NCBI GenBank assembly: GCA_015295835.1
Contig: DVEG01000022.1
Location: forward strand, 1 to 46,326
Length of the DNA: 46,326 nt
Origin: Oscillatoriaceae cyanobacterium M7585_C2015_266
GTDB taxonomy: Bacteria; Cyanobacteriota; Cyanobacteriia; Cyanobacteriales; Oscillatoriaceae
Direction of reading: 5' to 3'
Shown here: positions 1 to 9,862 of the stretch, in pieces
How positions within the stretch are numbered: the stretch's first letter is position 1
Layout of the letters: each line of letters starts with the position of its first letter
Program-made: the position numbers and the translations under genes
The notes under the pieces: model-generated
The model's database searches: none
Told to the model about the DNA's origin: nothing
The model's input: the letters and a program-made list of their open reading frames with translations, nothing else

Positions 1-80
1 GCTTCACCCACTTCCAATTCTCGCATTAACACCTCTTCATAACTAAACTGGTTGACTTCTCTAAATACTTGTGCTTTCAC
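1..80 (-). CDS. Zinc-type alcohol dehydrogenase-like protein (N-terminus only)
   Basis: Only the first 26 codons lie in the window; the gene runs off the left edge. Reading the minus strand from a GTG at 80 gives MKAQVFREVNQFSYEEV followed by an acidic stretch ending in EVGEA. This is the usual opening beta-strand of medium-chain dehydrogenase/reductase (zinc alcohol dehydrogenase) proteins. The gene diverges from the FAD oxidoreductase at 136, leaving 55 bases for both promoters. The family call rests on a short N-terminus, so the substrate cannot be named. Confidence 0.5.
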   Translation of the reverse strand, partial: MKAQVFREVNQFSYEEVLMRELEVGE

Positions 81-135
81 AGTTTATCTTAAGATCTAGT
101 GAAATTAATTATTTATTATCAAAACTTAACAATTC

Positions 136-1989
136 ATGCAAGGGCAAGCCTGCTCGCTAGCAAAATTATCACAACTAACTACAGATGTCTTAGTCGTAGG
201 CGGCGGCACTGGCGGCACTTGTGCTGCTATCCAAGCAGCGCGTCGGGGAGCTAAAACCATTTTAGTCAGCGAGTTTCCCTGGCTTGGAGGTATGTTAACC
301 TCTGCTGGAGTTTGTGCTCCTGATGGCAATGAACCCGCTGCCTTCCAAACCGGTATTTGGGGAGCTTTCCTCCAAGAACTTCAACTGCGTCAACCTGGGG
401 GTCTAGATAATGCTTGGGTCAGTTTTTTTACTTATGACCCACGCATTGGTGCCCAGATATTTGCTGACTGGGTACGTCAGATTCCCTCCTTAAAGTGGAT
501 TATCGGTCAAGTGCCACTGGAAGTGTTCCGGCAAGGAAACCGTATCACTGGTGTTCGATTCACCGACTTTATTGTCCACGCCCACCTGACACTAGACGCA
601 ACTGAACTCGGAGACGTCTTAGCTTTGGCAGAAGTTCCCTATCGTTGGGGTTGGGAATTTCAATCTGAATGGAATGAACCAAGCGCTCCTGTTGCAGCAA
701 ATATTCTAACAGAAAAATACCCAGTACAGGCACCTACTTGGGTTTTTATTATGCGGGATTTTGGTGCTAATGCGATCGCTCCAGAAATTCCTCCTCCACC
801 CTCATACAACCCCGAGCGCTTTATTGGCGCTTGGGATAAATATGGAACACAACAGTTTCTCAACTACGGGCGCTTGCCTAACGGCTATTTCATGATCAAT
901 TGGCCCATTCGCGGCAATGATTATGGAGAAGGTGTCGCTCGCCTCATTCAATCTCAAGCCACACGGCAAGAGTTTCTCCAAGAAGCCCTCTGGCACTCCC
1001 AAAGTTTCGCCCGCTTCATCCAAACTCACCTTGAGCGCCGCTACGGATTAGCTGAAGATATTTTCCCCTTATCTGTCTCCAATACTCTCGGTGGTGGTGC
1101 CTATGCTCTACATCTTTATTATCGTGAAAGTCGGCGAGTGCGTGGATTAACAACTATACGAGAACAGGATATTTTGCCTCTTCCTGGTGGCCGAGTGGCC
1201 TGCCTCCCCCTTGATAACAATGGCCAAGTTAGTGCGATCGCCATCGGCAACTATCTCAACGACCATCATTACCCAATCGAAAAAACAGAACTTTTCCTAA
1301 ACTTGCATCAAAAATCTATCCGCTGGGGTGGCCGCTTGACTGGCACCGCTTTTACCATCCCCTACAGTTCCCTAATCCCAGCCGAAATCGATGGTCTTCT
1401 CGTTTGCGAAAAAAATATTTCCGTTTCCCATATCGCTAATGGTGCTACCCGCCTACAACCGGTAGTAATGGGAATCGGTCAGGCTGCTGGTATGGCAGCA
1501 GCACTTTGCGTAGCTCGCAACTGTCAACCCAGAGACTTGCCAGTCAGGATACTCCAAGAAGCTCTTTTACAAGACCCGCAATGTCCCGCTGCAATTATAC
1601 CCCTGTTCAATTTGACGAGCGATCGCTCCGATTGGCTCTACTGGCAACGCTATTACCTCGATCATCCTGACCTCTATCCTTCTAACGGTGATTGTCCTTT
1701 GCCAGAAAATAATCGCTTTTATTTTGCCAACTCAACGCCAGCAAAATCATCCTCTTTTTCTATTTTTTCAGGCATTTTTCAACGCCATGGCGATCAGGAT
1801 TACTCCCTCCAAATCACTCATCCCTACACCTTAGCCCATCAAACCTGGACCCTCGTCACACTGCGCCCCGAAGTAGATCAGCAGCTAAAAATTCTTCAGA
1901 CAAATCAGGCGATCGCAGTCGAAGGTCGTCTCAATCCCTCCGGTAATTGGATACTTGTAGAAAGAATTTGCCAAAAACTGCATATTTAA
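136..1989 (+). CDS. FAD-dependent oxidoreductase (pfam12831 type)
   Basis: A 617-aa flavoprotein. Near the N-terminus (about residues 17-35) there is a dinucleotide-binding Rossmann motif, VLVVGGGTGGTCAA, followed by a basic stretch and LVSEFPWLGGMLTSAG. That last segment is typical of the FAD_oxidored family, where FAD binds and a GG-M-T-S-G loop follows. A second cofactor-binding segment is visible late in the protein (about residues 435-465: ATRLQPVVMGIGQAAGMAAA), as in related oxidoreductases whose C-terminal half closes over the FAD. No signal peptide is obvious, so it is probably cytoplasmic. The start ATG at 136 leaves a 16-residue lead before the Rossmann strand. The gene stands alone; it diverges from the dehydrogenase-like gene ending at 80 and is followed by a long non-coding stretch. 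The substrate is unknown. Confidence 0.8.
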   Translation: MQGQACSLAKLSQLTTDVLVVGGGTGGTCAAIQAARRGAKTILVSEFPWLGGMLTSAGVCAPDGNEPAAFQTGIWGAFLQELQLRQPGGLDNAWVSFFTYDPRIGAQIFADWVRQIPSLKWIIGQVPLEVFRQGNRITGVRFTDFIVHAHLTLDATELGDVLALAEVPYRWGWEFQSEWNEPSAPVAANILTEKYPVQAPTWVFIMRDFGANAIAPEIPPPPSYNPERFIGAWDKYGTQQFLNYGRLPNGYFMINWPIRGNDYGEGVARLIQSQATRQEFLQEALWHSQSFARFIQTHLERRYGLAEDIFPLSVSNTLGGGAYALHLYYRESRRVRGLTTIREQDILPLPGGRVACLPLDNNGQVSAIAIGNYLNDHHYPIEKTELFLNLHQKSIRWGGRLTGTAFTIPYSSLIPAEIDGLLVCEKNISVSHIANGATRLQPVVMGIGQAAGMAAALCVARNCQPRDLPVRILQEALLQDPQCPAAIIPLFNLTSDRSDWLYWQRYYLDHPDLYPSNGDCPLPENNRFYFANSTPAKSSSFSIFSGIFQRHGDQDYSLQITHPYTLAHQTWTLVTLRPEVDQQLKILQTNQAIAVEGRLNPSGNWILVERICQKLHI

Positions 1990-2098
1990 AACCGTAATTA
2001 CAATTTTAAATGTGCTTAAAGTGAAAATTTATCCTGATAGACTAACTGGAGATGCGTAATAGGAAAAAGAAACTCTGATATAGACATCTCTCATACGG

Positions 2099-2199
2099 AC
2101 TCACGCTTGTATCCTCCTGTCAAGTTTATTATTTGTCTTAGGGTGAGCGAAAAAAATAAATGCTTTTTAGGAAACTTGATACCCTCTAAAGCCGTGAGT
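2099..2199. repeat. Imperfect inverted repeat in the hetR upstream region
   Basis: Within the gene-poor stretch 1990-2745, ACTCACG (2099-2105) and TCAAGTTT (2120-2127) are mirrored by AAACTTGA (2172-2179) and CGTGAGT (2193-2199). The arms are 28-29 bases long, match at both ends and mismatch in the middle. The centre is A-rich. It could be a weak RNA structure or a small degraded mobile element. No function can be assigned. Confidence 0.4.
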
Positions 2200-2426
2200 T
2201 CTGAGAATTAAATTTGGCCATACCCTGTTGTTTGGTAGGCCACTAGCTGGTATTCTTCATCTGTGGAATGTTGAAGGGGTGAGAAAAAGGCCAAATAAAC
2301 TTTCTGTTTATTATGCACTCATACTTCAAAATTGCAAGCGCACCTCCTCTGATAAACTCTCAACCTCGGTTTTCTAGGTTTTTATAATTAATATAGTTGA
2401 AGGCAATCATCTACATGTTAGCGACC

Positions 2427-3645
<1,219 letters not shown>

Positions 3646-3684
3646 TGAGTGTTTCTACAAACCTACTAGGGCGGTAGTAACACG

Positions 3685-3712
3685 GCGTGCCTTATAGGGG
3701 CACGCGCTTTTT
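3685..3712 (+). terminator. Rho-independent terminator of hetR
   Basis: GCGTGCC (3685-3691) pairs with GGCACGC (3699-3705) around a 7-base loop, followed by GCTTTTTC on the plus strand. It lies 40 bases after the hetR stop and separates hetR from the oppositely oriented tRNA. Confidence 0.8.
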
Positions 3713-3742
3713 CATTTTATTCAAATCAAATAATTCTCAAAT

Positions 3743-3815
3743 CGGGATGACAGGATTTGAACCTGCGGCTCCCTCGTCCCGAACGAGGTGCGCTACCAAG
3801 CTGCGCTACATCCCG
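3743..3815 (-). tRNA. tRNA-Pro(CGG)
   Basis: On the minus strand the 73 bases fold into a standard cloverleaf. The acceptor stem is CGGGATG/CATCCCG, the D-stem GCGC/GCGC, the anticodon stem CCTCG/CGAGG, and the T-arm GCAGG-TTCAAAT-CCTGT. The anticodon loop TTCGGGA gives anticodon CGG, decoding proline CCG. CCA is not encoded. It sits between the hetR terminator and lipA, on the opposite strand to both. Confidence 0.95.
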
Positions 3816-3906
3816 CGATCGCGTTTCACCGCTACAAGATATATGGTATCACAAAATCTTGAGTTACTATAAAAGAATTGTAAATAAAAAATGTAAATAA
3901 ACAAAC

Positions 3907-4782
3907 GTGACTATCAAGCCAGACTGGTTGCGGGTGAAAGCGCCTCAGAAAGAGCGCGTCGGCAACGTTAAAGAAATTTTACGAGATTTAGCCTTGAATA
4001 CAGTCTGCGAAGAAGCATCTTGTCCCAATATTGGTGAATGCTTTAACGCTGGTACGGCCACTTTCCTGATTATGGGACCTGCCTGTACACGGGCTTGTCC
4101 CTACTGCGATATCGATTTTGAAAAAAAACCCAAACCTCTAGATCCTACTGAACCATATCGCTTAGCTGAAGCAGTACAGCGATTAAAACTAGCTCACGTT
4201 GTAATTACTTCTGTTAATCGAGACGATCTTCCAGATGGTGGAGCATCACAATTCGTTCGCTGTATTGAAGCTGTGCGAATGGTATCTCCCCATACTACTA
4301 TTGAGGTTTTGATTCCAGACTTGTGCGGTAATTGGGAAGCTTTGGCGATAATTTTGGAGGCTAAACCAGAGGTACTCAACCATAATACGGAAACAGTTCC
4401 TCGGTTGTATAAAAAAGTTCGCCCCCAAGGAAATTACGATCGCAGTTTAGAGTTGTTACGGCGATCGCGTGCTGGGGCTCCCTCAACTTATACTAAATCG
4501 GGAATAATGGTTGGATTGGGCGAAACCGATCAAGAAATTGAACAAGTAATGCGGGATTTACGCTCAGTTGATTGTGATATTTTGACTATTGGTCAATATT
4601 TGCAGCCTAGTCCTAAACATTTGCCTGTTATGAGATGGGTAACGCCACAGCAATTTGATTTCTGGAAACAGTTAGGTGAATCTTTGGGTTTCTTACAAGT
4701 TGTTGCTTCCCCCTTGACAAGATCGTCTTATCATGCTGAAGAGGTGCGATCACTGATGGAACGCTATCCCAGAAAAAAATAG
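3907..4782 (+). CDS. lipA: Lipoyl synthase
   Basis: A radical-SAM enzyme that inserts two sulfurs into octanoyl groups on lipoyl domains of E2 and GcvH proteins. The N-terminal auxiliary-cluster motif C-x4-C-x5-C is present in [12 protein letters not shown], and the radical-SAM C-x3-C-x2-C in CTRACPYC. The C-terminal RSSY serine ligand of the auxiliary cluster is also there (TRSSYHAEE). Length is 291 aa, normal for a short cyanobacterial LipA. It starts at GTG 3907 with no strong Shine-Dalgarno. gpsA follows 33 bases or more downstream on the same strand. Cyanobacteria often carry two LipA paralogues; this window shows one. Confidence 0.95.
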   Translation: MTIKPDWLRVKAPQKERVGNVKEILRDLALNTVCEEASCPNIGECFNAGTATFLIMGPACTRACPYCDIDFEKKPKPLDPTEPYRLAEAVQRLKLAHVVITSVNRDDLPDGGASQFVRCIEAVRMVSPHTTIEVLIPDLCGNWEALAIILEAKPEVLNHNTETVPRLYKKVRPQGNYDRSLELLRRSRAGAPSTYTKSGIMVGLGETDQEIEQVMRDLRSVDCDILTIGQYLQPSPKHLPVMRWVTPQQFDFWKQLGESLGFLQVVASPLTRSSYHAEEVRSLMERYPRKK

Positions 4783-4815
4783 TTTTTTCTTCTAGAGATG
4801 AGCTGGCCATTTTAG

Positions 4816-5832
4816 GTGAAAGCCAAAATTAGGAAATTAGGGAATGAAAGAAGCTTGTCATTTATCGATTTTTTCGCTGACAAGAAGTTGTTGACTTTTC
4901 AAATTGAAAAACTGAGGCGACCGGTAGAAATGGCCATAATTGGAGCAGGGGTTTGGGGGACAACCCTAGGAACTTTGGCTGCTAAAAATGGCCATAAAGT
5001 GCGGTTTTGGTCGCGAAATAGCTCAGAAAGTTTGAAAAAGCTAGTGGCTGGGGCTGAAATTGTAATTTCAGCTGTTTCTATCAAAGGTGTAAGAGAGATA
5101 GCAAACCAGCTTCAATGTGAACAACTTTCACAAGATACTATTTTAGTGACAGCAACTAAAGGTCTTGAGCCGCAAACAACTTGTACCCCTTCTCAAATTT
5201 GGCAAGAAGCGTTTCCGTATTTGTCAGTAGTTGTCCTTGCAGGTCCAAATCTATCCAAGGAAATTCAGCAAGGTTTGCCAGCAGCTACAGTAGTAGCAAG
5301 TACAGATTTGGAGGCAGCAGCAAAATTACAAGCAGTATTTTCTTCTAGAAATTTTCGGGTTTATACTAATAGCGATCCCTTGGGTGTGGAACTGGGGGGA
5401 ATCCTGAAAAATGTTATGGCGATCGCAGCAGGAGTGTGCGATGGGCTACAATTAGGCACTAATGCTAAAGCAGCTCTCCTTACACGTGCTCTTGCTGAAA
5501 TGATCCGCATTGGCACCCACTGGGGTGCTCAGACTGAAACTTTTTACGGCTTATCTGGATTGGGTGATCTTTTAGCTACTTGTAATAGCCCCCTTAGCCG
5601 TAACTACCAAGTAGGATATCAGTTGGCTTTGGGCAAGAGTCTTGAAGAAATCCTCTCTCAGTTGCAAGGCACTGCAGAAGGCGTTAACACGACTAGAGTG
5701 TTAATTGAGCGCGCCGAACGACACGGTATTTACGTTCCTATTTCGTACCAAGTCTATCGCTTACTCGAAAAGGAAATCACGCCCCAACAGGCAGTTGAAG
5801 CTTTAATGTTAAGAGATGTTAAGCCAGAATAA
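4816..5832 (+). CDS. gpsA: Glycerol-3-phosphate dehydrogenase [NAD(P)+]
   Basis: Reduces dihydroxyacetone phosphate to sn-glycerol-3-phosphate for glycerolipid synthesis. The Rossmann motif IIGAGVWGTTLGTLAAKNGH is near the N-terminus. The NAD-dependent G3PDH core follows: GPNLSKEI, ELGGILKNVMAIAAGVCDG with the catalytic lysine, and GLSGLGDLLATC. After the first beta-alpha unit the protein has the shortened linker seen in cyanobacterial GpsA (WSRNSSESLKKLVAGAEIV). The frame opens at GTG 4816 (338 aa), longer than the usual 305-330 aa. An ATG at 4930 would cut into the first beta-strand, so the true start probably lies between 4816 and 4930. It may be cotranscribed with lipA. Confidence 0.9.
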   Translation: MKAKIRKLGNERSLSFIDFFADKKLLTFQIEKLRRPVEMAIIGAGVWGTTLGTLAAKNGHKVRFWSRNSSESLKKLVAGAEIVISAVSIKGVREIANQLQCEQLSQDTILVTATKGLEPQTTCTPSQIWQEAFPYLSVVVLAGPNLSKEIQQGLPAATVVASTDLEAAAKLQAVFSSRNFRVYTNSDPLGVELGGILKNVMAIAAGVCDGLQLGTNAKAALLTRALAEMIRIGTHWGAQTETFYGLSGLGDLLATCNSPLSRNYQVGYQLALGKSLEEILSQLQGTAEGVNTTRVLIERAERHGIYVPISYQVYRLLEKEITPQQAVEALMLRDVKPE

Positions 5833-5881
5833 TCTCAGACTTATGCATTGAAGCAGATCATCGGGGGGCTATGTTATGCTG

Positions 5882-5919
5882 AAAGGATAGTATTTACTGT
5901 AAAGGATAGTATTTACTGT
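5882..5919. repeat. Tandem duplication of a 19-bp unit
   Basis: AAAGGATAGTATTTACTGT occurs twice, head to tail (5882-5900 and 5901-5919), 50 bases after gpsA and 460 bases before the sigma factor gene. The rest of 5833-6381 holds no convincing gene. The duplication may be replication slippage or a doubled operator. Confidence 0.85.
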
Positions 5920-6381
5920 AAAATTTAATTATTTGTTTGGGATTGATAAAATTCGCTCTTATACTATAACCGCGCTCGCCACACCACCGACAACAAACTA
6001 AGATAAGCTCAGACAAGCTCTTCAGTAGTGATCGGGATAACTTCTCAGGAGTGACATAAATTATCGCATCAGCTAACAAAGGTCACAACTTCTACCCCAT
6101 CTGAATTTTATACTATCTACTAGAAAAAGAAACGAATATCGTATTTTTTCCCGCTGACAGTCTAGCGGTTTGATAGCAGCTTGCTTATACCTGTTAGTAA
6201 CTGTCGCTTGCTTTCAGTAAAATCCGACTTTCTGAGGGGACCAGTTGAGGACAACCAGTCGTCACCTCGTTTCCTCAAGTTTAGTTATGCTTGCTAGTCG
6301 GTCAATGGCGGGAATAATAAAACAGAGCGACAGCACAGGTGTATCAAAAATCACCCAGAACCACTTTCGACGAACGCTATT

Positions 6382-7632
6382 ATGGCAGGAATCTTCTTCT
6401 ACTCTGATGCAGAATATGACGAACAACTGAATACCACTGGTATTCAGCCTGCTGGCACCGTAAGCGATGCCGAAAAGCTCGAGGATGATCTAATCAATAT
6501 GGAGGTGGAGGGTGCCGATACTGTCAGCTTTGGGACAAATATAAACTGCCGAACAACTGACTTGGTACGTTTGTATCTCCAAGAAATTGGTCGAGTACGT
6601 TTATTGGGGCGAGATGAAGAAGTATCGGAAGCTCAAAAAGTCCAGCGTTATATGAAGTTGCTGGAATTGCGCAAACAAGCGGCTGAGAAAGAAGATGGCC
6701 CAATTCGCCGTTATGTCCATTTGATAGAAGTGCGCGCTCGCTTAACTGCTCAACTGGGAATGCGCCCGTCTTTAGAACGGTGGGCTGAAGAAGCAGGAGT
6801 AGACAGCAGCGAACTGAAACAAATTTTGTCAGAAGGAAAACGTCGCTGGGCAGAAATCGCAGGTTTGAGTCTGGAAGAATTAGAGCAAATACAAACAGAA
6901 GGCATCCAGGCAAAAGAACACATGATCAAAGCTAACCTGCGGTTGGTGGTATCTGTGGCCAAAAAGTACCAAAATCGCGGATTGGAATTGTTGGATTTAA
7001 TTCAAGAAGGAACTTTGGGATTAGAACGGGCTGTAGAAAAGTTCGATCCCACGCGGGGTTATCGCTTCAGCACCTATGCTTATTGGTGGATTCGTCAGGG
7101 CATTACACGCGCGCTCGCCACACAAAGTCGTACCATTCGCCTACCAGTTCATATTACAGAAAAACTCAACAAGATTAAAAAAGCACAGCGCAAAATAGCC
7201 CAAGAAAAAGGTCGTACTCCCACAATTGATGACATCGCTGCTGAATTGGACATGACACCGGCGCAAATCAGAGAAGTTTTGTTAAAAGTTCCCCGCGCTG
7301 TATCTTTAGATACTAAAGTAGGCAAGGAGAAAGATACAGAACTCGGCGACTTACTAGAAACTGATGATATCTCTCCAGAAGAAATTTTGATGCGAGAAGC
7401 CTTGCAACGCGACTTGCAGCAACTGCTAAACGACTTAACCAGCCGTGAAAGAGATGTAATTGAAATGCGTTTTGGTTTAGGAGATGGCCATCCTTACTCT
7501 CTAGCAGAAATTGGGCGCGCTTTGGATCTTTCTCGAGAAAGGGTACGTCAAATTGAAGCTAAAGCCCTGCAAAAATTACGTCAACCAAAACGCCGCAATC
7601 GTGTGCGAGACTATCTGGAATCACTCAGCTAG
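6382..7632 (+). CDS. sigC: Group 2 RpoD-type sigma factor, SigC-like
   Basis: A 416-aa RNA polymerase sigma factor of the sigma-70 family. Region 1.2 is seen at TDLVRLYLQEIGRVRLL. The core regions 2.1-2.4 run from IKANLRLVVSVAKKYQNRG to YAYWWIRQGITRALATQ. Region 3 contains LPVHITEKLNKIKKAQRK. Region 4.2 is the helix-turn-helix YSLAEIGRALDLSRERVRQIE. The N-terminus lacks the long acidic region of primary SigA and resembles group 2 SigC (MAGIFFYSDAEYDE). In cyanobacteria SigC is linked to nitrogen, carbon and stationary-phase responses; that role is known of the family, not seen here. The start ATG at 6382 has a weak ribosome site. A hairpin at 7657-7677 ends it against the convergent gene. Confidence 0.85.
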   Translation: MAGIFFYSDAEYDEQLNTTGIQPAGTVSDAEKLEDDLINMEVEGADTVSFGTNINCRTTDLVRLYLQEIGRVRLLGRDEEVSEAQKVQRYMKLLELRKQAAEKEDGPIRRYVHLIEVRARLTAQLGMRPSLERWAEEAGVDSSELKQILSEGKRRWAEIAGLSLEELEQIQTEGIQAKEHMIKANLRLVVSVAKKYQNRGLELLDLIQEGTLGLERAVEKFDPTRGYRFSTYAYWWIRQGITRALATQSRTIRLPVHITEKLNKIKKAQRKIAQEKGRTPTIDDIAAELDMTPAQIREVLLKVPRAVSLDTKVGKEKDTELGDLLETDDISPEEILMREALQRDLQQLLNDLTSRERDVIEMRFGLGDGHPYSLAEIGRALDLSRERVRQIEAKALQKLRQPKRRNRVRDYLESLS

Positions 7633-7656
7633 ATTGCAAGTAAATTAGTGATTGTT

Positions 7657-7681
7657 GAGGGCTAGTTTTCAGCCCTCTACT
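7657..7681. terminator. Shared terminator between sigma factor and PG-binding gene
   Basis: GAGGGCT (7657-7663) and AGCCCTC (7671-7677) form a perfect 7-bp stem with a 7-base loop between two convergent genes. T-rich bases follow on the plus strand. It probably serves both directions. Confidence 0.6.
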
Positions 7682-7683
7682 TT

Positions 7684-8769
7684 CTAGAACCTGCCAGCAA
7701 GAATATCATTACTGCTGACACCGTAATAACGCTGAGCACTGACAACTGCCTGCCGAGTCAAAAAATTAAATTGATTATCCAAAGGTCCAGAGTAAAAGCC
7801 CCTCTGTTTTAGCCGCTTTTGCAGCTCCAATACACTATAACGGCGGGCAGGAAGACTACCTTTATCAATGTCAGAGAAATGTCTATCAGAAATATCTGTC
7901 TGTTCTAGTGCCAGTAGAGTGATTTCGTCAGCAACGCCTTCTGCTATCAACCCGACATCTTGCTGAAAGCAGATGACAGCAGCTTCAGTCAATTGACCAA
8001 ACACCCCATCTATCTCACCTTGATAATAGCCCAATTCTTGCAGTCTTTTCTGTAAATCCTCTACATCTTTACCCCTGTCACCACGCCTCAAAGTGCGGCG
8101 AGCGATTTTATCTTTATCTAAATTCGGCGGCAGGTTTGTTACTGTTAAATCTCTGAGTAAGTTTTGGGTTGATAAGTCGGCGATTCCATATGGGTACAAT
8201 CCCTGATTTTTCTGGAAACGTTTAACTGCTGCCTCGGTTAAAGTGCCGTAAAAGCCTGTTATCGGACCTTCATAATAACCTGCTGCTTGCAGTTTCTTTT
8301 GTAATTCTTCTACATCAGCGCCACTGTCGCCTCGCTTTATTATTCTTCTGGTTTGAGGGAAATTAGTAGTTTTAGTAGTTTGGGTGGGAAGTTGCTCAAC
8401 TTGTCTTTGCAAGGCTATTTCGGTATCCTCTCTTACAATCCCATCTGCTAATAATCGATTGGCTCGCTGAAATCGAATCACAGCATCTTCGGTGAGGGTA
8501 CCAAAAAAGCCGGTAATTGGGCCATAGTAGTATCCGGCAGCATTTAAATTTTTTTGTAAAGTTATGACTTGGGAACCGCTATCGCCTCGCTTTAAGATGG
8601 CTTGAGCGCTGCTAGCAAGAGTGAGAATGCTTGTAGCAGCAAAAATAGCAAGTAAGCGAATGAAAGCAAGGCTAGAGAGTTTTTTCCAATTTATTTGGGG
8701 AAAGATTTTTAGGTTTTGGCGAGCGCAGACGGTTTCGCTTATCACTTGAAGATAATCAGGGGTTTTCAT
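7684..8769 (-). CDS. Multi-repeat peptidoglycan-binding protein
   Basis: A 361-aa exported protein. A hydrophobic segment at about residues 32-56 (LAFIRLLAIFAATSILTLAS) follows a charged lead and acts as a signal or anchor. Three clear PG_binding_1 repeats follow, each opening with LKRGDSG/LRRGDRG, an LQ-LQ-GYY segment and then FG-LTE-AV-FQ. A degenerate fourth repeat is at the C-terminus (LELQKRLKQRGFYSGPLDNQF). PG_binding_1 domains bind cell-wall muropeptides; no catalytic domain is attached, so it is probably a structural or targeting factor. Cyanobacterial genomes carry many such repeat-only proteins. It stands alone, with a 3' hairpin shared with the sigma factor. Confidence 0.85.
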   Translation of the reverse strand: MKTPDYLQVISETVCARQNLKIFPQINWKKLSSLAFIRLLAIFAATSILTLASSAQAILKRGDSGSQVITLQKNLNAAGYYYGPITGFFGTLTEDAVIRFQRANRLLADGIVREDTEIALQRQVEQLPTQTTKTTNFPQTRRIIKRGDSGADVEELQKKLQAAGYYEGPITGFYGTLTEAAVKRFQKNQGLYPYGIADLSTQNLLRDLTVTNLPPNLDKDKIARRTLRRGDRGKDVEDLQKRLQELGYYQGEIDGVFGQLTEAAVICFQQDVGLIAEGVADEITLLALEQTDISDRHFSDIDKGSLPARRYSVLELQKRLKQRGFYSGPLDNQFNFLTRQAVVSAQRYYGVSSNDILAGRF

Positions 8770-8911
8770 AATTTTCTGTTAAATATTTATCAGATAGTTA
8801 TAGTGGTTAAAATAAACGACTGATACTCTTCTTCTTGCTATTTTCTCAGACGCAGGCAAGCTTTGATTGGATTCAATTGTTATAAAAAAATGAAAAATCA
8901 CCAAGTTGCTA

Positions 8912-8941
8912 TAAAAAAGCCCCAAGGTGTGCTTGGGGTTT
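8912..8941 (-). terminator. Terminator of the small membrane-protein gene
   Basis: CCCCAAG (8920-8926) pairs with CTTGGGG (8932-8938). On the minus strand the stem is followed by CTTTTTTATA, a good U-tract, 25 bases after the stop of the 57-aa ORF. T-rich bases on the other side may allow bidirectional use. Confidence 0.8.
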
Positions 8942-8965
8942 AGCTTTTATTATGCTAATATGTCG

Positions 8966-9139
8966 CTATGGCAGTAAGGAATCGTACATTAATGCGCTCG
9001 CTACGGCCAAACCAGTAATTCCCAATGCAATTAGGGGATTTTGACCTTGACTGACAGCAAATGAAGTTACAATCCCCGCTCCCAAGGCAGCAGTTACAGC
9101 AGCTCCCACTAAGTCTGTATTGGAATTTTTCTTGTACAT
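8966..9139 (-). CDS. Small two-helix membrane protein, function unknown
   Basis: A 57-aa protein opening MYKKNSNTDLVGAA, with glycine/alanine-rich hydrophobic segments at about residues 10-28 and 33-50. I chose the ATG at 9139, just after AGGAAAG, over the in-frame TTG at 9151. A strong terminator directly downstream supports a real gene. Overlapping frames give cysteine-rich nonsense. It looks like a conserved cyanobacterial small protein, but I cannot name a family. Confidence 0.6.
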   Translation of the reverse strand: MYKKNSNTDLVGAAVTAALGAGIVTSFAVSQGQNPLIALGITGLAVASALMYDSLLP

Positions 9140-9349
9140 CTTTCCTATCAATGCAGTTTTTAATCTTGAAGAGTAATCCTACCACTCTATTTTTCCTCTT
9201 TCTAAGTTTTGCTGAGATTTTGTAATTAAGATTTATATTTTTTCAATTTTCTTAACAAGTGAAGGCGCCTGGCAAAAAAAATAGCTATTAGTTATTTGCT
9301 AACAGCTACCAGCTAGGGAAATTTTAAGAAATTTAAAGCATTTAGGTTG

Positions 9350-9829
9350 TTATTCATCGCTGAGACGCTCTGTATTGCCACCTTTTACCCAACCTTTGAG
9401 ATCACTATTTTCTAAGCGCACACGCTGCCATTCTTTATCAGAAGTTTCTTCAAGTACGATAACCGTTTCGTTAAAACCCACCCCTCCCAGGGTATTGGCA
9501 TCAAAACTGGGGCGATCGCGTAACAATAGACCTTGGGGCCAAGTAACGCGGGCTCGGAAAGCACCGGGCTCCAGCTTTTTGGCAGCAGGGGTTTCTGTAG
9601 GAGTAGGAGTAGGAGAGGGGGTTTGTGCAGCTTTTGGTGTAGCAGTAGGATTTTTAGCTGGCTGGGTTGGTTTGGCAACCACCTGTTCTTCTGGAAAAAC
9701 AGGTCGCTCCGGATGCGAGGAATGTTTAGCGGCTAAGTAAAGGGCGGCAGCGATTCCTCCGGCAGCGAGGAGGGCGAGCGCCATAAACACACCAAGTATA
9801 AACTGTAATATCGCAACTATAGTTTTCAA
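9350..9829 (-). CDS. Membrane-anchored SH3-like domain protein
   Basis: A 159-aa protein. The N-terminal hydrophobic helix (about residues 5-33, rich in L/A/G) anchors it. A proline/threonine-rich linker follows (about 45-88, including TPSPTPTPTETP), then a C-terminal bacterial SH3-like domain (about 93-155) with the signature LLLRDRPSFDANTLGGV and a W-V-x-V-R segment. Such domains usually bind cell-wall or peptide ligands in the periplasm. It ends 33 bases after the upstream ycf46-like gene and is on the same strand, so the two may be cotranscribed. The repeated T/P codons make the linker low-complexity. Confidence 0.75.
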   Translation of the reverse strand: MKTIVAILQFILGVFMALALLAAGGIAAALYLAAKHSSHPERPVFPEEQVVAKPTQPAKNPTATPKAAQTPSPTPTPTETPAAKKLEPGAFRARVTWPQGLLLRDRPSFDANTLGGVGFNETVIVLEETSDKEWQRVRLENSDLKGWVKGGNTERLSDE

Positions 9830-9862
9830 GGCTATTCAGTCTTAGTACTTATTAATATTTAT

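Noticed and set aside
5894-6079. 61-codon minus-strand frame upstream of the sigma factor
   Set aside because: No ribosome site, family motif or conserved context.
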